Source: Hordeum vulgare subsp. vulgare (Eukaryota; Streptophyta; Magnoliopsida; Poales; Poaceae). Taken from it: a DNA stretch of 64,000 bases. The notes below the pieces were generated by a model that saw nothing but the letters and a program-made list of their open reading frames with translations, was not told the origin of the DNA and made no database searches. Location: contig NC_058522.1 of the NCBI RefSeq assembly GCF_904849725.1, forward strand, positions 456,756,844 through 456,820,843, in the 5' to 3' direction. Shown one piece after another: positions 36,354-46,506 of the stretch. The position numbers and the translations under genes were made by a program. The number at the start of each line of letters is the position of its first letter. Positions within the stretch are counted from its first letter, which is position 1.

Positions 36354-38222
36354 AAGTCTGCTAGCTAGGGGATCTGTAACAAGAAAAACCCATGCCTTCA
36401 GACTACTCTGCACACACGCACACCGGCGACAGGGAGGCGACGGTGCACTTCTCTGCTGCTGTTGCTGCGCGACAGGGAGGCTGACGCCTGCTGCTTCTGC
36501 ACGCCTGCTACCCACATACCGCGGCACACACCAACTACTGCATCAAACAAGAACTGTGCTACTATATGCTGCACCGCGATCATCTACCTGTTGCTACCCT
36601 GCTACTCCAGAGAAGCACGCGAGCACCTCACCGGATCCAGGGCGATCTAAGGGGGAAGAAGGTAGGGGGAGGTGCACCTCACCTTGGGAAGGAAGGGGGA
36701 AGCCGATCGGAGAAGGAAGAAGCGTCGGATGATGAAGAAGATGCTGGAGGAGTCCCTACCCTGTCGAACCAAAGAAGAGGACGGAGAGACCACCGGGTTC
36801 GCGGTGAAGACGAGCTCGTGCTCGTCGGTGAGGACGCTCTTCGGGGCTCCTAGCGCCGGGAATGGGCCGCGGGATGCACCACCGAGATTCTGGACATGGC
36901 TGCCATCGCCAGAGACGACGGGAGGCAGGGGATCGACGGTGGGCTTCTTCTCTGCTTCTCCCTGCTAGCCCTACAGCAAACTTCCCTTGGGGAGGAAGGG
37001 AGAGATGGTGGGGAAGAAGAGAGGTGGCGGCGGCAGGAGAGGGAGAGAGGGAACCCTAGTGAAAGGAGGCGCGCACGCCAATGCTTTAAGGGGGTGGTCC
37101 TCGACGTTTGCAACGGCGGTATCTCTGTCTCTCTCTCTCTCGCCACTGACGGAAAGAAGCAGAGGGGGCGGACGGCGTTAGAAGAAAGAAGAAGGAGTCG
37201 CGCGCCTGGGCTCCCGCTGGAACAGAGAGGAACATGGGCCACACCGAAGGGGGAAGGCCCATGCTACGCCAGGAGGAGAGAAATAATTCCCTGGGGGGGT
37301 TTCTATTTGGAAAACAACATAGAAAGGAAAAAAATAAACCCTAGGCGATCTGATCAAGCTAAAAAAATATACCAAACACACCCCTGGTCATAAGGAATGA
37401 TGACCTAATAGAATAAAATGAAAAAGGGAATTTAGGAGCAAGTAAATATTTACAAAACAGAATATGTTGAGATGTTTTGTGAATATTTGCACCCTCACAA
37501 CATAGTTTCAAAACAGCAAAATCACATCTTCATATCCACCACAAAATATGCTAAATCAAGGACATTTTTAAAACAAGGATGGGACAAGTGAATATAGGGC
37601 TTAAGATAAAAGAGAGGGGGAGTTTATAAACCCTAGAGCAAATGTCATGCTTCCTACTAACACATGTACACTCCACACAAGCTAACACAGCACATCGCAT
37701 CACCACATCACAAGGACCACACCAACACATAAGATCACAAGGCATCAAACACAAAAGGCATGGGATGGATGGAATGCATGAATGCAAAGGGAGGCATGGC
37801 AAGGTGACACATGAAATAACACATGCATTAAGCTCTCATTGCAATGACCAGGTGGTCCCACATGAGAAGGTTCCAAATAGGGAAGGTTTACATATGAGGC
37901 ACTACAGCCTGGTGGCCGCGGGCCCCCCTGGCCACGCCATGAGGGCTTGTGGGGTCTCTGGTGGGCCCCTTCCCTGATTCTCTGGCTCTCCGATCTTTTT
38001 CTGTTCCGGAAAAAATCTTTTTGGCAGTTTCGTTCCGTTTGGACCCCGTTCAAAATCCTCCTCTTAAAGGGGTCAAAAACATGGAAAAACGGGAACTGGC
38101 ACTTGGCACTGAGTTAATAAGTTAGTCCCAAAAAATATATAAAAGGCATATAAAACATCCAAAGTTTGACAAGATAATAGCATGAAACCATCAAAAATTA
38201 TAGATACGTTGGAGACGTATCA

Positions 38223-40435
38223 TGAAGTTTTCAAGTTTTGGGTGATGTTCTCATGGACAAAGGGATAAAGAGTGGAAAGAGCTCAAGCTTGGGGATGCCC
38301 AAGGCATACCAAGCCAAATTCAAGGACACCAAAAAGCCTGAGCTTGGGGATGCCCCGGGAAGGCATCCCCTCTTTCATCTTCAATCCATCGGTAACATTA
38401 CTTGGAGCTATATTTTTATTCACCACATGATATGTGTTTTACTTGGAGCGTCTTGTATCGTAGGAGTATTTTCTTTTTTTTTGTGTCACAATCATCCTTG
38501 TTGCACACCTTTTGAGAGAGACATGCACTCATCGTGATATTGCTAGAATACTCTTTGAGCTTCGCTTATATCTTTTGAGTTAGGCAATTTAGCTCACATG
38601 TGCTTTACTTATATCTTTTGAGCTAGACAACTTTGCTCTAAGTGCTTCACTTAGATCTTTTAGAGCATGGCGGTGTCATATTTTGGAGAAATAAGAACTC
38701 TCAATCTTCACTTATATCTTATTGAGAGTGCTCTCTCTGAGTAACTTGGTAATTGGCTTGTGCTATGAAAGTAGTCCCAAAGGTGATAGGCACCCAAAGA
38801 GGATACAATAAAACTTCCATCTTCATGTGCATTGATTAGAAAGAGAAGTTTTATTCCTCTCAAATAGTTTTGATACATGGATTTGGTAATATTAAGAGTT
38901 ATGTTAGTGGGGTGTTGTGAATCTAGAAATACATGTGTTGAAGTTAGTGATTCCCGTAACATGCACGTATGGTGAACCGCTATGTTAGGAAGTCGGAGCA
39001 TAATTGATTTATTGATTGTCATCCTTTGTGTTGCAGTCGGGATCGCGCGATTGATAATACCTACCAACCCTTCCCCTAGGAGTACGCATTTAGCACTTTG
39101 TTTCGATTACTAATAAAAACTTTCGCAATAAGTATGTGAGTTCTTCATGACTAATGTGAGTCCATGGCATAGATGCACTTTCACGTTTCACCATTGCTAG
39201 CCTCTCTAGTGCCACGCAACTTTCGCCGGTGCACAAACCCACCATATGCCTTCCTCAAAACAGCCACCATACCTACCTACTATGGCATTTTCATAACCAT
39301 TCCGAGATATATTGCCATGCAACTCCCACCGTTCCGTCTCATGACATGTGCCGTCACTTTCATATTGCCGTTGCATGATCGTAAGATAGCTAGCGAGATG
39401 TTTCAACATCATACGCCAAGCTAGATCGTTGCACATACTGGTACACTGCCTGAGGCATTTCCTATAGAGTCCTCATCGTTCTAAGCATTGAGCTGTGAGT
39501 AAATTAAAGTGTGATGATCATCATTATTAGAGCATTGTCCCATGTGAGGAAATAAAAAAGAAGATGCCAAAGTTGCCCAGAAAAGAGAGAGAGAGAGATG
39601 GAAAGAGGCCAAAGAGCCCAAACAAAAAAACAAAAAAAGAGAGAAAAGGAGAGAAGGGACAATGCTACTATATTTTCCACACTTGTGCTTCATAATAGCA
39701 CCATGTTCTTCATGATTGAGAGTCTCTTGTTTTGTCACCACCATATGCTAGTGGGAATCTTCATTATATAACTTGGCTTGTATATTCCACTGATGGGCTT
39801 CCTCAAAATTGCCCTAGGTCTTCGTGAGCAAGCAAGTTGGATGCACACCCACTAGTTCTCCTTTTGAGCTTTCACATACCTTTAGCTCTAAGTGCATACA
39901 TTGCATGGTAATCCCTACTCTTTCACATTGATATCTATTAATGGGCATCTCCATAGCCCTTTGATATGCCGAGTCGATGTGACCATCTCCTACTTTTTGT
40001 CTCACAACCTCCACCACACTCTATTCCACCTATAGTGCTATATCCATGGCTCACGCTCATGTATTGCGTGAGAGTTGAAAAAGGTTTGAGAAAGTAAGAG
40101 TGCGAAAACAATTACTTGGCCAATACCGGGGTTGTGCATGATTTAAATTAGTTGTGTGGGGATGATGGAGCATAGCGAGACTATATGATTTTGTAGGAAT
40201 AGTTTTCTTTGGCTTTGTTATTTCGAAAGTTCATGATTACCTTGCTAGTTTGCTTGAAGTATTATTGTTTTCATGACAATAGCAAACTATTGCTTTGGAT
40301 CTTACGGATCTGAACATTCATGTCACATGAAAGAAGTTACAAAGGAAAAATATGCTAGGTAGCATTCCACATCAAAAATTCAGTCTTTATCACTTCCCTA
40401 CTCGAGGACGAGCAGGAGTTAAGTTTGGGGATGCT
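38223..40435 (+). mobile_element. Element D interior, 3' half (element A family)
   Basis: Colinear with 5639-7687 of element A, from TGAAGTTTTCAAGTTTTGGG to the PPT AAGTTTGGGGATGCT (40421-40435). It keeps the PPT-like motif at 38285 and the hairpin at 38346-38370. It has a third unit of the CTTATATCTTTTGAG repeat (about 38565-38670), against two in A. No coding frame is supported. The 5' half with the 249-codon ORF is absent. Confidence 0.85.
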
Positions 40436-41008
40436 TGATACGTCTCCAACGTATCTATAATTTTTGATGGTTCCATGCTATTATCTTGTCAAACTTTGGA
40501 TGTTTTGTATGCCTTTTATATCTTTTTGGGACTAACTTATTAACTCAGTGCCAAGTGCTAGTTCCTGTTCTTTCTGTATTTTTGACCCTTTTCAAAGGAG
40601 AATATTAAACAGAGTCCAAACGGAATAAAACCTCCGAAAAGATTTTTTTCCGGAACAGAAGATACGCAAGGAGCGTGAGAACCAAGGCAGAGGCCACCAG
40701 GGGAGGCCATAAGCCCCCTAGGCGCGGCCAGGGGGGCCCGCGCCTAGCAGGCTTGTGGGCCCCCCGTGGCTCATCTGCCCTACTTCTTCCACCTATAAAT
40801 CCCCAAAAAATCCAAAACCACGAGAGAGATCCACGAAAATACTTTTCCGCCGCCGCAAGCTTCTGTCTCCGCAAGATCCCATCTTGGCACGTTCTGGTGC
40901 CCTGCCGGAGGGGGGATTCGGATACGGAGGGCTTCTTCATCAACACCATTGTCTCTCCGATGATGCGTGAGTAGTTCACCATAGACCTTCGCGTCCATAG
41001 CTAGTAGT
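40436..41008 (+). repeat. Element D 3' LTR, first 573 bp
   Basis: Starts TGATACGTCTCCAACG right after the PPT. It is long-type, because it continues past the point where element A's LTR has its deletion. A reverse-oriented LTR interrupts it after CTAGTAGT. The rest would lie beyond the window. Confidence 0.85.
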
Positions 41009-42434
41009 TGCTACTTCTCAAACAACAACGCCGGAATTTGACACGTTGACGGAGACTTGCTTGCGTTGGTTTTTCCCTTGAAGAGGAAAGGGTGATGCAA
41101 CACAGGAGCAGTAAGTATTTCCCTCAGTTGAGAACCAAGGTATAAATCCAGCAGGAGAATCTAGTCAAGTCCAGAGTACCTGCACAAACACAAAAGAGCT
41201 TGCACCCAACGCTATAAAGGGGTTGTCAATCCCTTCAAGATTGATTGCAAAGTGAGATCTGAAGGCGGAAAGTGCAACGAAGAAAAAGAGTAAGGCTGAA
41301 AATATAGTGTGGAGTAGAGCCGGGGGCCATAGTGTTCACTAGAGGCTTCTCTCAAAATAGCAAGTATTACGGTGGGTGAACAAATTACTGTCGACCAATT
41401 GATAGAACCGCGCAAAGTCATGACGACATCTAAGGCAGTGATCATATATATAGGCATCACGTCCAAGACAAGTAGACCGATACTTTCTGCATCTACTAAT
41501 ATTATTCCACACATCGACCGCTATCCAGCATGCATCTAGTGTATTGAGTTCATGACGAACAGAGTAATGCCTTAAGCAAGATGACATGATGTAGAGGGAT
41601 AATCTCAAACCAATGATGAAAACCCCAACTTTTTACCCTTGATGTCAACAACACGATACGAGCCTCGTTACCCCTTCTGTCACTGGGTGAGGTCACCCGC
41701 ACGGTATGAACCCAAAACCAAGCACTTCTCCCATTGCAAGAATCATAGATCAAGCTGGCCAAAGAAAACACACAACTCGAAGAGAATTACAAGGATATGA
41801 AATCATGCATAAGAGAGATCAGAAGAAACTCAAATAAGATTCATAGATAATCTGATCATAAATCCACAATTCATCAGATCTCGACAAACACACCACAAAA
41901 GAAGATTACATCGGATAGATCTCCATGAAGATCATGGAGAACTTTGTATTGAAGATCCAAGAGAGAGAAGAAGCCATCTAGCTACTAGCTATGGACCCGT
42001 AGGTCTATGGTGAACTACTCACGCATCATCGAAGAGGTCATGGTGTTGATGAAGAAGCCCTCCGTATCCTAATCCCCCCTCCGGCAGGGCACCAGAACGT
42101 GCCCCAGATGGGATCTTGCGGAGACAGGAGTTTGCGGCGGCGGAAAAGTATTTTCGATGATCTCCTCATTTTTTTGGGATTTTAGGGAATATATAGGCGG
42201 AATACCTAGGGAACAGGAACAACGGGGAGCTCACAATCCTGCTAGGCCCGCCCCCCTAGGCCGGGCCTCGTGGTCTCGTGACCTCCTCCGAGGTCCCCTG
42301 CCTTGGTTCTCAAGTCTCCCGTGTGTCTTCTGTTATGGAAAAAATCATTCCGCAGATTTTATCCCGTTTGCACTCCGTTTAAAATTCTCCTCTGAAAAGG
42401 GTCAAAAACACGGAAAAACAGGAACTGGCACTTG
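41009..42434 (-). repeat. Sabrina-type LTR, reverse orientation, truncated by Copia 1
   Basis: Its LTR 3' terminus lies at 41009 (TGCTACTTCTC on plus, GAGAAGTAGCA on the coding strand). It runs to a point about 100 bp from the LTR start, where Copia 1 begins. It holds both the long-type middle block and the element A-type 3' section, so it shows the ancestral arrangement of that LTR. GTAGT (41004-41008) would be its target duplication. It may be a solo LTR or one end of a full element; the window does not decide. Confidence 0.78.
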
Positions 42435-43913
42435 TGTTAGGGCATATTTATGCCTAAGTAATTTTGGTGATTGATGATAGTACCGCAAAGGACAAATCGT
42501 GTGTGTTAAGATTTCAGATAACACATGTCAACGGCACAAGACGACTCGCCCCTCTCCATGGAACAGAAGCACGGTGTACTCTACGATTCTCTTGCTTTGA
42601 GTCTTAGGAATGCCTTACTATACAGAGGGGACCCGTAGTGGAAAGGTTTTTGTGGAATCAATTTTGCACGCACACACTTTACCTCCTTTCCCTTTCCCTG
42701 CAACTTTAGAGTGGTTCCCACCTCTGGTTTATCTCCTCTAAGCAAAAATGTCTCTCAGCGGTAGTACCGCTGGGCCTAGCGGTACTACCGCTGGAGCTGG
42801 CGGTAGTACCGCTAGCCGTAGCGGTAGTACCACTAGTGTTGGCGGTAGTACCGCTGTTCTGGCGGTAGTACCGCCCCTGGTCAGCGGTAGTACCGCTCCA
42901 GGAACTTAGTACCGCCTTCCTAGCGGTTGTACTTCGTCGGACTTTTTGCGAAGACTTTCTTGGCAGTGGTTGGACCGGTAGTGCATCTGCACTACCATGG
43001 GCCGAGCGGTAGTACCACTGCTGCCAGTGGTAGAACCGCTGGAGTGGCAGCGGTAGTACCACTGCAGCGAGCGGTAGTACCGCTGGAGTGCTAGCGGTAG
43101 TACCGCTGCAGCCAACGGTAGTACCGCTAGGCTCGGGCTGTGAGTGGGAAAACGGTTGGATTTCCCCCTCCCACTATATAAGGGGTTCTTCTTGCTCTAT
43201 AACCCTACCTTTGACCCTCCCAAGCTCCATTGTTGCTCCCTAAGCTCAAAAGTGCCCGATCTCTCTCCCTAGCCAATCAAACTTGTTGATTCTCTAGGGA
43301 TTGGTTGAGAAGGCCTAGATCTACACTTCCACCAAGAGAAAAATTGATCCCCCCGCCAATCCCTTGCGGATCTTGTTACTCTTGGGTGTTTGAGCACCCT
43401 AGACGGTTGAGGTCACCTCGGAGCCACATTCCATTATGGTGAAGCTTCATGGTCTTGTTGGGAGCCTCCAAGCTTTGTGTGGAGTTTGCCCCAACCTTGT
43501 TTGTAAAGGTTCGGTCGCCGCCTTCAAGGGCACCTATAGTGGAATCACGGTACCTCGCATCCTGTGAGGGCGTGAGGAGAATACGGTGGCCCTAATGGCT
43601 TATTGGGGAGCATTGTGCCTCCACACCGCTCCAACGGAGACGTACTTCCTGTCAAAGGGAAGGAACTTCGGTAACACATCCTCGTCTTTATTGGTTCCAC
43701 GTGTGGTTATCTCTAACCTTTACATTGTGTATGCTTATGTTGTTGTGTATCTCTTACTTGTCTTAGTTATCTTTGTTGTTAGCATCATATAGGTTCACCT
43801 CTTTGTTGTCATTTTAGTGAACCCTTATGTTGCTTACCCTAACTTGCTAAGATTAATTAAAAAGTGGTCGTTGCCTATTCACCCCCCTCTAGTCAACCAT
43901 ATCGATCCTTTTA
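42435..43913 (+). repeat. Copia 1 5' LTR (about 1479 bp)
   Basis: Starts TGTTAGGGCATATTTATGCC and ends near CGATCCTTTTA just before the PBS; the 3' boundary is uncertain by a few bases. It contains the palindromic 15-mer array and a CACTATATAAGGGG promoter box near 43173-43186. Confidence 0.8.
42757..43128. repeat. Array of palindromic AGCGGTAGTACCGCT units
   Basis: About 15 intact or decayed copies of AGCGGTAGTACCGCT, a perfect 7+1+7 palindrome, are spaced irregularly (about 12-35 bp). They lie in two clusters, 42757-42930 and 42970-43128. Intervening spacers differ, so this is not a simple tandem satellite. The repeated-Thr/Gly translations on the minus strand are by-products. Confidence 0.85.
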
Positions 43914-43916
43914 ATT

Positions 43917-43928
43917 GGTATCAGAGCC
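43917..43928 (+). other. Copia 1 primer-binding site
   Basis: TGGTATCAGAGC, the initiator tRNA-Met complement. Confidence 0.88.
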
Positions 43929-44006
43929 ACGTCTCTTTACTAAGGGTTTCACCACCCGAAGAGTACGGAAGATGATGAGGGAGTTTCCCGTGCGCAAACC
44001 GAGGCC

Positions 44007-46506
44007 ATGAACTTGACTTCGATCACAAGGGATGACTTGAATACGGCTATGGACGCACTCAAGACGTCCTTGACGAACGAGGTCAAGACCATGCTTAAAG
44101 AGTTAACTGAGGGAATTAAAAGTTCTCCCGAACCGGCGTTGGTGGTTAAACCCACCAACACGGATTCGGAGGCCAATTCCTTTAGGGAAATGGCTAAAGG
44201 TATGCAACCTTCCCCTCCTCTCGAAAATGATGGGAATGGGACTTATGCATCTGTTCCACCACCGTTAGTCTATGGAGGACCGGTCCCCACACCGCGTCTT
44301 AATCCTGTTGGTCCTCCTCCTAAGCTTGTAAAAGGTGATTTTGCTAACTGGGTATTTTCTATTAAGTCTTATTTGAATCAAAGCTCAACAAATTTGTGGA
44401 GAATCATCGAGCAAGGTTATTATCCCCATGACCCAAGCAACCTCACTCCAAGAGAAGAAGCGGACAATCAATATAATCACTCCGCATTGTTTATTCTCCA
44501 GTCCGCAAGTGCCACCTGAAGATCTTCCTCACTTGCGTCCCTTCACTTTGGCCAAGGACTGTTGGGAGCACATTATGGTGTTGTACAAGGGAAGCTCTAG
44601 CATTCAACGGTCCAACAATGAGGTCGTACTTGATAAGGCCGATGAGTTTGTGATGAAGGAAGACGAGGACCCTCGTGATCTCTATCGAAGGGTGACTGCT
44701 ATTGCTGTGGCTCTCGAGGACCATGGGAGCAAGGATGTGGATGATACATGGGTCAAGCGCAAGTTTCTCAAGGCCATCATGCCTTTCAATAAAGCCATGT
44801 CATCTGTCATTCGCCAACGACCAGATTTCCACTCCTGGTCTTCCAGTGAGGTGTTGGACGAATTCATTGCAATGTCAATCATGAACGAGACAGCTGACAA
44901 TGCACGTGCTCGAGTTCGCTCAAAGACAGCTTCACCCAACCTTGCATTAAAGGCAAAAGCGGCTTTTGAAGAAGAAGAAGAGGATGAGGAAGAGGAGAGC
45001 TGCCCTGAAGACACGAAGTATGCTTATCATGAGCACATGGCTCTTGCGTCATGGCAATTCTGTGGCAACAAGAAGAACTCAAGACCCACCTTCGCCAAGA
45101 ACAACTCAAGTGGGTTCAAACCCAAGCAAAGAGTGAGGACATGCTATAACTGTGGTAATGTGAGTCACTTCATGGCCGAATGTCCCTATGAGAAAAGGGA
45201 GGACAACGGGGGCAAGCTCATTCGCAAAGACAAAACCAAGTCATTCCCAAACAAGAACAACTTTGTGAAGAAACCCCACCCAAAGGGTATGGTGGCCCTT
45301 GAAGAGTACCCCTCCGATGCTGATGACGATGATGATATGGTGGCAACTGCAACTGTTGCCATTGCCACCCCCTCTCCCAAGAAGGTGTCTCTCTTCAACG
45401 CCCCCAACGAGAACCACATCGCCAAGTGCCTCATGGCCAAAGGTATCGATCAGGTAACCCCCATCATTAAGACCAACATCGCTACTCCTCCTTCATTGTT
45501 GAATTGTGTTGATGATAGTGATGTTGGGGAACTTAATGAGCATGATCTTGACAAATTTCTGTGCACTATCAAGGGAGAGTCCAAGAAGCACTTTGTTGCT
45601 CTCTTGGAACAACTGGGTGAGGCTAATGACCTCATTGAGTCTCATGAGGAGACCATCTCCGAGCTTCAGGGACATAGTCGTGACTATGCCGATGAGATTG
45701 CTGAACTATCTATAGCACTAGAAAGGGAGCGCACTCTTCGTTTGGCTCTTGAGGAGTCATACAACGATGACTGCACTAAAATGCAAAAGAAACTAGATCA
45801 TGATATTGTTCTTACTCATATGCTTAAGTCTGAAAAGGATGCTCTTGGGGTTGGCCATGACAGACTCAAAGTGGAGTTTGACACACTTGACAAGGCTCAC
45901 AAGGTCTTGAAAGGTGTTCATTTGTCTCTGAAAGAGTCTCATGATCAACTCCAACCAAAGCTTACCAAGGAAATCTCTACTTGTGCTCCCTTTGTGTTAA
46001 TTGATAATGCTTGTACAACTAACCCTTGTTGTGAGTATGTACATCTTGTGGAGGAAAATGCCAAGTTAAAGGAGAGACTTGAGAAGGGCCTTGTGTCAGG
46101 CATACAAGGCGAGAAGAGCCTGAACGACCTCTTGAGCAATCAAAAGGGTGTGGTAGGAAAGGAGGGACTTGGACTTACCTCCAAGTCAAAAAGAAAAAGG
46201 AGGAACAGGAACAAACGATCCCCTACCCTCATGGACATCTTTGTCAAAGAGGGCGAAGGGACTCAGGAGGTGAACATGAACAAGGTGGACGATGGTAACG
46301 TCAAGAAGGGCAAAATCATTCCTACCAACACAGCCGGCAAACTCAATCCTTCCTATGTTTTATGTCGTGCTGGTGATGGGCATGTTTATGCTAGATTTGT
46401 TGGTTCTTACTATGAGTCCCTTGAATGGGCTATTTGGGTTCCTAAGACCCTTGTCTCTAACATTAAAGGACCCATTCAAAAATGGGTACCTAAAACCAAG
46501 CCTTGA
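44007..46506 (+). pseudogene. Copia 1 gag, one frameshift
   Basis: 44007-44519 carries the N-terminus (MNLTSITRDDLNTAM) and the Gag start (VKGDFANWVFSIKSYL). A frameshift near 44480-44515 moves the frame to the 44428-46506 reading. That second part holds the Gag core (LAKDCWEHIMVLYKG, VVLDKADEFVMKEDEDPRD), an acidic EEEEEDEEEES patch, a CCHC knuckle CYNCGNVSHFMAEC (about 45141-45182), and a long coiled coil (roughly 45560-46090). It ends with KWVPKTKP before TGA. The extended Gag with a C-terminal coiled coil is typical of SIRE-lineage elements. The pol frame overlaps its last 200 bases. Confidence 0.85.

Larger units (their letters stand above)
14002..37906 (-). mobile_element. Tekay-type chromovirus (Ty3/Gypsy), full length with nested Angela
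   Basis: It is flanked by a perfect target duplication GCCTG (13997-14001 and 37907-37911). In element orientation: 5' LTR 37906-32598, PBS 32594-32582, leader, gag-protease, [Angela 21430-30058], reverse transcriptase, RNase H, integrase, chromodomain, PPT 18633-18622, 3' LTR 18621-14002. Without Angela and one TSD copy it is about 15.3 kb. The integrase C-terminal block and chromodomain place it in the Tekay/Del chromovirus lineage. LTR divergence looks like about 1-3% depending on the segment, older than Angela as nesting requires. Confidence 0.9.
32598..37906 (-). repeat. Chromovirus 5' LTR (5309 bp)
   Basis: TGTAGTGCCTC...CGTTACA on the coding strand. It is exceptionally long for a plant LTR. 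It contains a GC-rich block (about 36447-37151) missing from the 3' LTR, a CA microsatellite (about 35840-35890) and two tRNA-like modules. The ORFs on either strand in the GC-rich block (up to 165 codons) lack recognisable domains. Confidence 0.9.
13083..38222 (-). repeat. Sabrina-type LTR in reverse orientation (right arm of foldback), split by the chromovirus
   Basis: The pieces are 13083-14001 and 37912-38222, 1230 bp without the second TSD copy, against 1231 bp for the left arm. The proximal 240 bases differ from the left arm at only about 6 sites by eye. The distal GC-rich block is clearly a different variant, so the arms are separate LTR copies and not one recent duplication. It ends GGAGACGTATCA at 38222, directly against the D interior. 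Confidence 0.75.

Noticed and set aside
36896..37393. 165-codon plus-strand ORF in the chromovirus 5' LTR
   Set aside because: Antisense to the element, Arg/Glu/Gly-rich with no domain, and mostly in the block missing from the other LTR. Chance opening in GC-rich DNA.
38223..38227. TGAAG as target duplication closing the foldback
   Set aside because: The left flank immediately before 11834 is AAGGG. TGAAG occurs two bases further out by chance and is native to the element D interior.
40993..41008. CTAGTAGT as the missing CACTA terminus
   Set aside because: It is ordinary Sabrina-type LTR sequence, also present at about 12400 and 8870. The TTTCTACTAGTG order is absent.
42757..43128. CRISPR-like array
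   Set aside because: Repeat units are palindromic 15-mers with irregular spacers, inside a plant LTR; no cas genes and a eukaryotic context.
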